A stretch of DNA of 64,000 nt from assembly GCA_963844565.1 (NCBI GenBank), contig CAWJON010000002.1, positions 1,364,001 to 1,428,000 of the forward strand, read 5' to 3'. The first letter of the stretch is position 1; every line of letters begins with the position of its first letter. The notes beneath the pieces are model-generated. The model was not told where the DNA came from. It did not search any database and saw only the letters and a program-made list of their open reading frames with translations. The DNA is from JAFEDN01 sp963844565. Its GTDB lineage: Bacteria > Pseudomonadota > Gammaproteobacteria > Coxiellales > Coxiellaceae. Shown here in pieces: positions 46,188 through 54,569 of this stretch. The translations under genes were made by a program, and so were the position numbers.

Positions 46188-47095
46188 TCGAAAACTCCAA
46201 GTTGTTCAGCGTTTAATAACAATAGTCCCTGTCCACCACTGTCTAGTTCCAGCCAAACACCTGGGAATTTTGGAAAATGCTCCATAAAAGTCTTATCGCT
46301 ATGACCGACCTCGACCACTAAAATACCTTGCGGAGCCAAAAAAGCTTTGGCTTCCTTAAAGATTTTTTTGACAACCGCCAAACCCGAATCTGCAGCACAT
46401 AATGCTGACCAAGGTTCGCGGTGATATTCTTGAGGTAAAGTTACCAGTTCCTCCTCACTAACGTAAGGCGGATTGCTTAATATAATGTTGTATTTTTTGT
46501 TGGGCAGGCTATCGAAACAGTCCGATTGTAGCAAGTTAATTCGATCTTCCAACCCGTGCTGTTTTACGTTAATTGCCGCAACTTGCAAAGCTTCCTCACT
46601 GATGTCAACCGCATCCACCACGGCCCCAGGAAAAGCTAAGGCAGCCCCGACAGCAATACAACCACTGCCGGTCCCAATTTCCAAAATATGGGTAACCTCT
46701 TCTGGAATTACCCAAGGTATAAATTGCTTATCCAACCACTCAGCGAAGGGGGAACGAGGAACCAAGACTCGCTCATCCACATAAAAGCAAAGGCCATTAA
46801 ACCAACTTTGATTCAACAAATAAGCCAGAGGCTTACGGGTTTCAATGCGCGCCTGAACGATTTTCATGATTTGCTGGCGCTCAGTTGGCGTTAAAGTGGC
46901 ATGGAACAATAAAGGATTGACTTCAGGTGGCAACTGTAGAACGGTTAACACCAAAAAAACGGCTTCATCCCATGCGTTATCGGTGCCATGACCAAAATAT
47001 AATTTTGCTTCATTAAAACGCGAGGCAGCCCATCGAGTCCAATCACCCAAGGTTGATAAGTGCATCAAGGCTTCTTCCATTTCTGTTTTATTCAT
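46184..47095 (-). CDS. prmB: Ribosomal protein uL3 glutamine methyltransferase
   Basis: SAM-dependent enzyme that methylates a glutamine of ribosomal protein L3. 303 aa from ATG 47095. The SAM site is ILEIGTGSGCIAVGAALAF and the substrate motif is NPPY (IILSNPPYVSEEEL). The N-terminal helical domain (STLGDWTRWAASRFNEAKLY) is PrmB-like rather than PrmC-like. The open frame extends to 47257 but that part overlaps the divergent antiporter start and is not protein-like. Confidence 0.92.
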   Translation of the reverse strand: MNKTEMEEALMHLSTLGDWTRWAASRFNEAKLYFGHGTDNAWDEAVFLVLTVLQLPPEVNPLLFHATLTPTERQQIMKIVQARIETRKPLAYLLNQSWFNGLCFYVDERVLVPRSPFAEWLDKQFIPWVIPEEVTHILEIGTGSGCIAVGAALAFPGAVVDAVDISEEALQVAAINVKQHGLEDRINLLQSDCFDSLPNKKYNIILSNPPYVSEEELVTLPQEYHREPWSALCAADSGLAVVKKIFKEAKAFLAPQGILVVEVGHSDKTFMEHFPKFPGVWLELDSGGQGLLLLNAEQLGVFE

Positions 47096-47224
47096 ACCCA
47101 ACCCATTATTTTTGATAATTATTATACCATAATATTGGCAATTTAGTGAGTTCCTTTTAGCGGAAACTCCCGATTGGTAACCATTATAAGTGCTTTTTAA
47201 GAGACTCTCTGCTAACTTATTAAG

Positions 47225-48343
47225 ATGAGAATCAAAATAGGGAAATTTCTTTTCCACGAGCTGCCTTTATTTCTTTCATGGGGTACCGCGATTTTATTTA
47301 TTGCTCTAAAATTAAATAAGCATTTCCTTGAACATATTTCTTATCCGTATTTATTTAGTGGACTATTCTTTTGGTTATTTTTAATTATTTTGCTCAATGC
47401 ATTTAAGGTCGCACACCAAGTTGAATCATTATCGACAAAACTGGGAGAACCCTTTAGTACCCTCATTCTTACATTAACGGTTATCTCTATTGAGGTTGTG
47501 ACTATTGCAAGCGTTATGCTTACGGGTGAGCATAATCCCACTTTAGCACGTGATACGATGTATGCGATTGTGATGATTATTTTAAATGGTATTATTGGCT
47601 TGTCATTGGTCGTTGGAGGAATACGTTACCGAGAGCAACGTTATAATCTACGGGGATCCTTGACTTTTCTAAGTGTTATTTTGGTGCTTTCCGTTATTGG
47701 CCTGGTATTGCCCAACTTTACCTTATCTACCGCGCAATCCAATTTCAGCATCACCCAGACTGTTTTCCTCATTATTACTTCGTTGATGATTTATGGCATT
47801 TTTTTGGCCATCCAAACTGTCAGTCATCGCAGTCAATTTGTGGTTTCTAGTCAAAGCAATCTAGCTTCCATACCCTTTAACAAATACCATCAAGAAACTT
47901 CTCAATTTAACATCATTTTATTAATTGCCTATTTGATCCCGACGCTTATTTTAGCCAAATTAATCGCAACCCCCATCGAATCTATTTTGAATATTCTCCA
48001 TACCCCTCCCGCTTTAGGGGGACTGTTGGTTGCTATTCTTGTACTATCCCCGGAAGCGGTCAGCGCCATTCGATTTTCCCTCGCTAATCGTTTACAGCAT
48101 TCGGTAAATATCGCATTAGGATCAGTTTTGGCAACAACCGCCTTAACTATTCCAATCATTTTAACCATCGGACTATTGGTTGGAAAAAAAATTATCCTTG
48201 GATTGGAGATGAAAAATGTGGTGTTATTATTATTAACATTGGTAACCAGTATCATTACTTTTGCCAGTGGTAGAACCAACGTCTTGCAAGGCGCTTTACA
48301 TTTATTGCTATTTTTATCGTATATTTTGATGATATTTGATTAA
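47225..48343 (+). CDS. chaA: Calcium/sodium:proton antiporter, ChaA-like
   Basis: 372 aa with about eleven membrane helices. The two CaCA alpha repeats are visible: GEPFSTLILTLTVISIEVV with acidic residues in the first half, and ALGGLLVAILVLSPEAVSAI in the second. ChaA exports Ca2+/Na+/K+ in exchange for protons at alkaline pH or high salt. It is transcribed divergently from prmB with 129 nt between the chosen starts. No good ribosome site is seen before ATG 47225. Confidence 0.88.
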   Translation: MRIKIGKFLFHELPLFLSWGTAILFIALKLNKHFLEHISYPYLFSGLFFWLFLIILLNAFKVAHQVESLSTKLGEPFSTLILTLTVISIEVVTIASVMLTGEHNPTLARDTMYAIVMIILNGIIGLSLVVGGIRYREQRYNLRGSLTFLSVILVLSVIGLVLPNFTLSTAQSNFSITQTVFLIITSLMIYGIFLAIQTVSHRSQFVVSSQSNLASIPFNKYHQETSQFNIILLIAYLIPTLILAKLIATPIESILNILHTPPALGGLLVAILVLSPEAVSAIRFSLANRLQHSVNIALGSVLATTALTIPIILTIGLLVGKKIILGLEMKNVVLLLLTLVTSIITFASGRTNVLQGALHLLLFLSYILMIFD

Positions 48344-48396
48344 TTGAGACCGCCAAACCCCCATCTCATTTGTCTGTACCTTTGGTAATTTAACGC

Positions 48397-48425
48397 TTGA
48401 CTCAAAGTTCTATTTATTGTATAAT
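48397..48425 (+). promoter_or_regulatory. Near-consensus promoter of the orphan antitoxin gene
   Basis: -35 TTGACT (48397-48402), a 17-nt spacer and a perfect -10 TATAAT (48420-48425). The leader to ATG 48515 would be about 82 nt, long enough to carry regulation. Confidence 0.7.
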
Positions 48426-48514
48426 TTTCAAACAATTAGCGTGCATTTCGGCAAATTGAGCCGGGCTTCGCAATGTAAGTTACTGAAAAATAATAAAAAT
48501 ACCTGGAGACTTGA

Positions 48515-48703
48515 ATGAAGACGATCACAACTGTGGCTGCAAGAGAAAATTTTGCCGAATTGATAAACCAAGCATCTTATGCCGGACATCGCGTTGTTCT
48601 AACGAGACGTGGAAAACCCGTAGCCGCTCTCGTTTCTTTGCATGATTTAAGAACTTTAGAAGATAAATTAGCTGCTCAAAAAAATTCTGAAGACAAGATC
48701 TAA
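48515..48703 (+). CDS. Phd/YefM-family antitoxin without a partner toxin
   Basis: 62 aa, matching the N-terminal DNA-binding half of Phd/YefM antitoxins: ITTVAARENFAELINQA then RVVLTRRGKPVAALVSLHDL. The toxin-neutralising C-terminus is short. TGGAGA lies 6 nt before the ATG, and a strong promoter is upstream. No Doc, RelE or YoeB toxin frame follows; the next 480 bp are a repeat element. It may be an orphan antitoxin, a stand-alone repressor, or a pair broken by the repeat. Confidence 0.82.
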   Translation: MKTITTVAARENFAELINQASYAGHRVVLTRRGKPVAALVSLHDLRTLEDKLAAQKNSEDKI

Positions 48704-48758
48704 ATCAAATTATACATTCCGCAACACCGATTTTGAATTTAATCGATTTGAAATCAAG

Positions 48759-49183
48759 CGGTGCAAATTTCGAAAACTCAACCCACTCCGCCTTATCCAG
48801 CGACATCCGCCTACTCGCTGGATTGGCGTAACGGGTTCAAGTCCCCCAAATTTTTCTGATGTGAGCCTTACCGCTTGTACAATCCAATTAGCGCTCCAAT
48901 GATAGAACCGAACTCTCTGCATAGCCTTATTCAGCGCATCCGCCTGTGAGCTTTGCAACGGGTGTCAGTGGAGATGTTTTCGCGCGCAGTGCAGCCATTT
49001 TTGAACATGACCAGGGTGATAAAGTTCACTCGGTACAATGGCGCTACGAAGTTTTACACCAGCTATGATGGCGTAACGAGCACGAAAACATCTCCACTGA
49101 CGGGACCCGTTACGCCAATCCCGCGAGTAGGCGGATGTCGCTGAATAAGGCGGAGTGGGTTTAAATTTTCGAAATCTACACCA
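48759..49183. repeat. Nested inverted-repeat element
   Basis: The outer ends (48759-48835 and 49105-49183) are inverted repeats of about 77 nt, running from GTGCAAATTTCGAAAA through CCCACTCCGCCTTAT to GATTGGCGTAACGGG with few mismatches. Within it lies an inverted copy (48918-49162) of the 15788-16036 element. The stretch 48836-48917 is unique. No credible ORF; the listed small frames are repeat-derived. It fills the gap between the antitoxin gene and the membrane protein gene. Confidence 0.75.
48918..49162 (-). repeat. MITE-like palindromic element, copy 2
   Basis: Reverse-complement counterpart of 15788-16036. Both ends and the inner inverted repeat GTCAGTGGAGATGTTTTCG/CGAAAACATCTCCACTGAC are conserved; here the inner repeat is perfect. 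The central 90 nt are more diverged but still alignable (AACTTCGTAGCGCCATT against ATACTTCGTAAGCGTCATT). Confidence 0.75.
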
Positions 49184-49190
49184 CACGGCA

Positions 49191-49958
49191 TTATTGAATA
49201 TTTAATTTCTTAATCGGCCTATTTTTAACTCGCAAATTTAAATCATTCATCAGTAGTAAGAGCAAACTGAAAAAAATTGGCAATGCAATACTGAGCACAA
49301 CCCAGTCACTTATAACCGTTAAATGATGATTTGCTAGCCATAAAGCATGTTTGCTGGTTGGGAGCAAAAAAGTTATCAAGAAGACTAAAATCGCATAGAG
49401 TATAAATACAAAAAACCAATTTGCTGAAGTTAATAAAGCACTTTTTCTAAACGCTTGCCCAATGGAAAGCCTTTGAGTCAATAAAAGTGGCACTGTAAAA
49501 AAAGTAAAAAGAAAGAGCAAAATGATGGGCAAACCCACTCCAATCATTGTTAATAACGCAGTTATGGTTGGATTTAAATGCAACAGGGAGAAAAATAGCC
49601 ACTTAAATAAAACTATTAGCAATGTCAAAGCTAAAGCAATTAATATGATTACTGAAATTATCTGCAACAGATGTTTTAGAACATGTGAAATTTCTTCCTT
49701 CAGCGTCACCGTCTGGTTTAACCAAATCATGTGGGTACGATAAAGACTGAGTAATAATAAAAACAGAATAAAAAAATATAAAAAAACTTCGATTAAGATA
49801 TGCAATTTTAAAGGTAAAGGAGATAACGCCAAAATTGACCATTTCAATAATGCGACTAAAGCAATCAACAATACAATTTTAACAAAAATTTGACCATAAA
49901 ATTTTAAAATGAGTTTTATCAGCTCGATATAATTTTGCGGGGCGAAGGGATAATTCAT
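49191..49958 (-). CDS. Hypothetical integral membrane protein
   Basis: 255 aa from ATG 49958, chosen for GAGGAG 8 nt upstream; a 20-codon longer frame overlaps the hydratase gene. There are about six hydrophobic helices with short polar loops (LIALVALLKWSILAL, VFLYFFILFLLLLSL, VIILIALALTLLIVLF, GVGLPIILLFLFTFF, VFILYAILVFLITFLL, VVLSIALPIFFSLLLLL), and QRLSIGQAFRKSALLTSANW between helices four and five. This resembles BPSS1780-like/glycerophosphoryl-diesterase-associated membrane domains, but the match is loose. It is last in a minus-strand run starting at the acyl-CoA dehydrogenase or earlier. Confidence 0.7.
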   Translation of the reverse strand: MNYPFAPQNYIELIKLILKFYGQIFVKIVLLIALVALLKWSILALSPLPLKLHILIEVFLYFFILFLLLLSLYRTHMIWLNQTVTLKEEISHVLKHLLQIISVIILIALALTLLIVLFKWLFFSLLHLNPTITALLTMIGVGLPIILLFLFTFFTVPLLLTQRLSIGQAFRKSALLTSANWFFVFILYAILVFLITFLLPTSKHALWLANHHLTVISDWVVLSIALPIFFSLLLLLMNDLNLRVKNRPIKKLNIQ

Positions 49959-49971
49959 CTTGGTACTCCTC

Positions 49972-50856
49972 TTATTCTCTTGGCGCCCGTTTTTTGAAAA
50001 AAAGCTGAACCAATTCACGACTGGTTGGATCTATCGCTAATTTAGAAAAGGAGTGAGCTTCATGGATCATAGCTTGCTCCCCCCTTGCCCCATATTTAAC
50101 CCAATTATTGATAATTGCACAAGAAGCCGGATAAAAAGTCTTTTCAACATTTGTCTGTAAGTTTTGTAAAAACCAATGACCTAATAATTTACGAGTCCAT
50201 GACAATTTATAAATATAATTCTTCAATCGCATTTTTTTTGGCTTTGGTTTTTTCAAAGCCAGGTGTGTAGCCCATTTTCTGAGATGATAATCAGGAACGG
50301 CAGCATCTACTAAACCCAACTTTTTTGCTTTCTGACCTGAAATGGGTTTACCGTTGAGCATTAATTCCAATGCATGTCTTGGACCAATGAGCTGGGGCAA
50401 TCTCACGGTGCCCCCCCAACCTGGATGCAGCCCTAAGTTGACTTCTGGCAAACCTAAAAAACTATTGTTTACATCAGCCACCCGATATTGACACGCCAGA
50501 GCAAGCTCCAACCCACCCCCCAAACAAAAGCCTTGAATCATCGCCACGGTTGGAACTGGCAAATGCTCCAAGCGAGCAAAAATTTTTTGTGCATGTCGTG
50601 CAAATTGATAAGCTTCTTCTTCTGTTTTTAACTCTAAGATCTCTTTAATATCTGCTCCAGCGATAAATCCTTTTTCTTTACCCGATATAATAATTACCGC
50701 GGATGGTGGCGTTTGTATTAATTGAGTGATCAATTGATCGAGTTCATCTAAAACAGAGACACTTATAGAATTAACTGAAGCATCTTTTCGGTTTAGCGTT
50801 AACCAAAAAATTTTATCTAAATCTTTTTCTAAATGCCAATGTTGATACTCTATCAT
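49972..50856 (-). CDS. Enoyl-CoA hydratase, FadJ-like N-terminal half only
   Basis: 294 aa of crotonase fold. The oxyanion-hole motifs are GKEKGFIAGADIKEI and GFCLGGGLELALACQYR, with the catalytic Glu in NSFLGLPEVNLGLHPGWGG. The C-terminal 90 residues (PKKMRLKNYIYKL ... YPASCAIINNWVKYGARG) match the linker that in FadB/FadJ leads into the 3-hydroxyacyl-CoA dehydrogenase domain, but the protein ends there and no dehydrogenase gene follows. It hydrates enoyl-CoA in beta-oxidation. The 4-nt overlap with fadE indicates coupled expression. Confidence 0.85.
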   Translation of the reverse strand: MIEYQHWHLEKDLDKIFWLTLNRKDASVNSISVSVLDELDQLITQLIQTPPSAVIIISGKEKGFIAGADIKEILELKTEEEAYQFARHAQKIFARLEHLPVPTVAMIQGFCLGGGLELALACQYRVADVNNSFLGLPEVNLGLHPGWGGTVRLPQLIGPRHALELMLNGKPISGQKAKKLGLVDAAVPDYHLRKWATHLALKKPKPKKMRLKNYIYKLSWTRKLLGHWFLQNLQTNVEKTFYPASCAIINNWVKYGARGEQAMIHEAHSFSKLAIDPTSRELVQLFFKKRAPRE

Positions 50857-53132
50857 AAGGTTTTTCTAAGGTCTGAAAACTCATCTGATTGAATGACTTC
50901 CCAGCATAAATCAGCTACGGCTTGTAATTGATCGCGCTCACTTATTTGTAGCAATTGTTGTTGATAAGCTAAACGTATCTTCATACTTAGACGACTTTCG
51001 TTCGCCAAAGGATACTCCCCATTGTCTTTTAATTTTTGGATTTTCTCTAGCAGTGGCGCAACCTCGTTCAATTGCGCCATTGCCTGCTCCATTTTCCATG
51101 CTGCACTACCAGGGGAAAAATAACAATAGGGGATAATTCTCCGATATAACTCATGGTCCTGTTGCAGACTAAAAGCGATGGCGGTCCCTACTTTATCTGT
51201 TGAACCAAAATAGGTCAGTCCCCATGGAAAAATTAAAAATTTTAGCAACTTTGCTAGCCAACGAACCGGAAAATTAGCGAAAAAATCCATCCATGCGTTT
51301 TGAATTTGTCTAAAACAATAAATGATAGCCCAGTCCTTAAAATCTCTTTCTTTTTTATCTTGATGATTTTGATGAAAATACCTTAATACCGCTGCAGCCA
51401 TGTAAATATGGCTTAAAATGTCCCCCATTCTTGCAGATAATGCTTCTTTTATCTTCAATTTTTTACCCAACACCAACAGTATGATATCGGTAACCACAGC
51501 AAACGCATTACTCATGCGAGTCAGTTGACGAAAATATTTTTTTTCAAATTCAGGAATCTTCTTTAAAATACAACAGCCACACGTAAAACCATAAACAATC
51601 AGTTTAAAGAATTGAACTAGAAAAAAGCCAACGTGTTGGAAAAATATTTTATCAAAAGAATTGACATCCATTGCCATAGCTGCCTGCAATTCTTGCTGAA
51701 GATAAGGATGACAACGCATCAGTCCTTGTCCATAAATAATTAATCCCCGAGTAAGAATGTTAGCACCCTCAACTGTAATCATGATAGGCGCTACATTATG
51801 GAGGACGGACATATAGTTTTGTGGCCCTAATTGAATGGCTTGGCCAGCGTGTATATCCATGCCATCTGCCACAATTAGCCTTGCTAATTCTGTAAGATGG
51901 TATTTACTCAAAGCCGAAGGGACGGCCGGATGTCCACCAAAATGTATGGACTCGACCGTGCATCGCCGAGTAGCTTCGGCCAAATAGGCGATTCCGCCCA
52001 TATGAGCTAATTTTTGTTGAATACCTTCAAATTTAATAATGGAACGATTAAATTGTTGTCGCACGGTCGCATAGGCCGTACTCAATAACCAACAGGATTG
52101 GATCACTCCGGTGGCTAAACTAGGAAGTGAAATTCCTCTACCAACCACCAAACATTCCAGCATCATTTGCCAGCCTTGTCCGCAACGTTCTTTTCCACCA
52201 ATGACAAAATCTAGTGGAATAAATACGTCTTTACCGCGTACAGGACCATTCATAAAACCAATATTCAACGGAAAATGTCGAGTTCTTTTTTCAATGCCCG
52301 GTAAATCAACGGGTACCAGAGCTAGAGTAATTCCTAAATCAACTTGAGTCCCCAATAAACGGTCTGGGTCATTTAATCTAAAAGCCAAACCAATTAAAGT
52401 TGCCATAGGAGCCATGGTAATATAACGTTTGTTCCAATTTAACCGAATCCCCAATAATTTTTTTCCCGAATAAAAACCATATTCGAGAACGCCAATGTCA
52501 CTAATATTAGCGGCATCGCTACCCGCCTCAACCCCAGTTAAAGCAAAACATGGAATTTCTTCACCGCTAGCCAAACGCGGCAAATAATAATTTTTTTGCT
52601 CTTCGGTACCATAATATTTTATAAAAGCCCCAGGGCCTAATGAATTCGGCACCATGACTGAAATAGCAGCACTGACACTGCAAGTGGCTATTTTATTAAT
52701 AATGGCTGAGTGAGCAAATGGGGAAAAACCTAGTCCACCATATTGCGGATCTATTTCTAAACCCAAAAATTTATTTTCTTTGATATAATTCCAAGCATCA
52801 GGAGAAAGATCATAGTCTTGATAAGAAATTTTCCACTCTTCTAGTAAGTTACAAAATGTTGAGACTTGATGATTTAAAAAATCTTGTTCTTTTTGAGTTA
52901 ATGATGCGGTTTCTGCGGAAAGAAATTCGCACCAATCGGGCTCTCCTTTAAAAATTTGATCTCCCCACCACACTCCTCCTGCATTTATGACTTCTTGTTC
53001 AGCTATTGATAAGGGTGGATTTTCTCGTCTAAACCAATGCAAAAACGGTAGGCTAATCAGCTTAAACCTTAATTTCTTACTCACCGAAAGAAAAAAGATG
53101 ATCAAACAAAGCAAGCTTAGAAATACAAGCAT
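50853..53132 (-). CDS. fadE: Acyl-CoA dehydrogenase, FadE type
   Basis: First oxidation step of fatty acid beta-oxidation. 759 aa with an N-terminal membrane helix (residues 1-17), as in E. coli FadE (814 aa). The acyl-CoA dehydrogenase domain has PCFALTGVEAGSD and the FAD/ETF segments ATVRQQFNRSIIKFEGIQQKLA (in part) and ITVEGANILTRGLIIYGQG with the active-site Glu region. The C-terminal DUF1974 extension is present. It starts 27 nt after the aminopeptidase stop. Confidence 0.93.
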   Translation of the reverse strand: MLVFLSLLCLIIFFLSVSKKLRFKLISLPFLHWFRRENPPLSIAEQEVINAGGVWWGDQIFKGEPDWCEFLSAETASLTQKEQDFLNHQVSTFCNLLEEWKISYQDYDLSPDAWNYIKENKFLGLEIDPQYGGLGFSPFAHSAIINKIATCSVSAAISVMVPNSLGPGAFIKYYGTEEQKNYYLPRLASGEEIPCFALTGVEAGSDAANISDIGVLEYGFYSGKKLLGIRLNWNKRYITMAPMATLIGLAFRLNDPDRLLGTQVDLGITLALVPVDLPGIEKRTRHFPLNIGFMNGPVRGKDVFIPLDFVIGGKERCGQGWQMMLECLVVGRGISLPSLATGVIQSCWLLSTAYATVRQQFNRSIIKFEGIQQKLAHMGGIAYLAEATRRCTVESIHFGGHPAVPSALSKYHLTELARLIVADGMDIHAGQAIQLGPQNYMSVLHNVAPIMITVEGANILTRGLIIYGQGLMRCHPYLQQELQAAMAMDVNSFDKIFFQHVGFFLVQFFKLIVYGFTCGCCILKKIPEFEKKYFRQLTRMSNAFAVVTDIILLVLGKKLKIKEALSARMGDILSHIYMAAAVLRYFHQNHQDKKERDFKDWAIIYCFRQIQNAWMDFFANFPVRWLAKLLKFLIFPWGLTYFGSTDKVGTAIAFSLQQDHELYRRIIPYCYFSPGSAAWKMEQAMAQLNEVAPLLEKIQKLKDNGEYPLANESRLSMKIRLAYQQQLLQISERDQLQAVADLCWEVIQSDEFSDLRKTL

Positions 53133-53159
53133 TAAATTTCGCTCCGCGCGAACATAAAT

Positions 53160-54563
53160 TTATGTTTGATAACGTTCCTGTAAGTAGGCGAATACGCCGC
53201 GTAAAGCATTCGCTTCTCCTCCTACAGGACGGCCCGGTAATCTATCAAAATTCCAAGCACTCATATCAAAGTGAACCCAAGGGATTATGGCTGGGACAAA
53301 TGACTTCAAATATAAAGCAGCAGTGATAGCGCCAGCGTAGGGTCCATTGGAGGCATTACATATATCTGCTACTTCACTTTTTAAGTAACGTTCGTAAGGT
53401 TGATATAAGGGTAATCGCCACATTGGGTCATAATTCTTATCCGCGACCGCTGACAAATCACGAGCCAAGGTCTCATGGTTGGCAAAAAAAGTGGTTATAT
53501 CGGGACCTAAAGCAACTCGAGCGGCCCCAGTCAAGGTACTAAAATCTAGTAATAAATCCGGACCTTCTTCAACCGCTGCAGTAAGTGCATCCGCTAGCAC
53601 CAACCGTCCCTCGGCATCTGTATTACTCACTTCAACTGAAATTCCTTTGCGGGTAATAATCACATCACCTGGACAATAACTGTTCCCAGAGACCATGTTT
53701 TCTACTGCTGGAATTAATACACGCAAATTAACCGGCAAATTTTGAGAAATGATCATGCGCGCCAGTCCTAAAACATGCGCAGCGCCTGCCATATCTTTTT
53801 TCATAATTCGCATTCCGTCTGCAGATTTTAAATTTAACCCGCCGCTGTCAAAACATACTCCTTTGCCTACCAAAGTTAACATTGGGTTTTTCTTATCGCC
53901 CCAACGTAAATCTATTAAACGGGGAAGATTAGAGCTTCCTTTCCCCACAATATAAATAGAGGGATAATTAGCCGACAACAATTCCTCACCCAGAGTGATA
54001 TTAATTTCACTTTGAGTAGCAACAGCAAATCGAGTTGCAATTTCAGCTAAAATTTCAGGATTCATATCGGCTGTGGGTGTGTTAATCATATCTCGCACCC
54101 AATAAATGGATTCTACCCATTCTTGGCAAAAATTTGCGTTTAAAAAACCCGGGATTAACACCTGTGGGCGATTTAATGCGTTTTTTTGTGCTTGTTTTTG
54201 ATAGCGGGTAAACGTATAACTACCCAATCCCCACGCGATCAAAGCACGCTGCCACTGTTCCGTTTTTGGCCATATTGGATCATCTAAAACAATAGAATAT
54301 TTGCCTGACGGCAATCGGAGCGGCAAATCGCCGAAAACCCAAAAATCATCAACTGCTGCTAATCCAACCAAAACACAAATTAATTCACCTTCCCGATTTG
54401 GAATCAAACAGCTGCTGCCCGGTTCGGCGGAAAAACGGTTTGCTTCAACCCATTGCTGAAGCTCAAAACTTTGTGCCGATAACCAAGAAGAAAAATTAGC
54501 TTTCATGATTGGCTTTATTGCAATCATTGCGGCAGTGGCTTCGGTTGTAAAACAATTAGGCAT
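53160..54563 (-). CDS. M17 leucyl aminopeptidase family protein
   Basis: 467 aa, zinc/manganese-dependent aminopeptidase. The conserved metal-binding segments are TLVGKGVCFDSGGLNLKSADGM, KKDMAGAAHVLGLA (active-site Lys, Asp) and EVSNTDAEGRLVLADAL; WVHFDMSAW follows. It resembles the PepB-like cytosolic form of Legionellales rather than classical PepA. It begins 6 nt after the response regulator stop without its own clear ribosome site, so it is probably cotranslated with the signalling genes. A start at the internal Met codons (residues 13 or 20) is possible. Confidence 0.9.
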   Translation of the reverse strand: MPNCFTTEATAAMIAIKPIMKANFSSWLSAQSFELQQWVEANRFSAEPGSSCLIPNREGELICVLVGLAAVDDFWVFGDLPLRLPSGKYSIVLDDPIWPKTEQWQRALIAWGLGSYTFTRYQKQAQKNALNRPQVLIPGFLNANFCQEWVESIYWVRDMINTPTADMNPEILAEIATRFAVATQSEINITLGEELLSANYPSIYIVGKGSSNLPRLIDLRWGDKKNPMLTLVGKGVCFDSGGLNLKSADGMRIMKKDMAGAAHVLGLARMIISQNLPVNLRVLIPAVENMVSGNSYCPGDVIITRKGISVEVSNTDAEGRLVLADALTAAVEEGPDLLLDFSTLTGAARVALGPDITTFFANHETLARDLSAVADKNYDPMWRLPLYQPYERYLKSEVADICNASNGPYAGAITAALYLKSFVPAIIPWVHFDMSAWNFDRLPGRPVGGEANALRGVFAYLQERYQT

Positions 54564-54569
54564 ATTTAA

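Noticed and set aside
47096..47257. 54-codon 5' extension of prmB
   Set aside because: It overlaps the divergent antiporter start, and the encoded segment does not resemble the PrmB N-terminus, which begins at ATG 47095.
48831..48846. GGGTTCAAGTCCCCC resembling a tRNA T-arm
   Set aside because: No acceptor, D- or anticodon arm can be built upstream, and the sequence lies at the inner edge of the repeat element. Chance or a very short relic.
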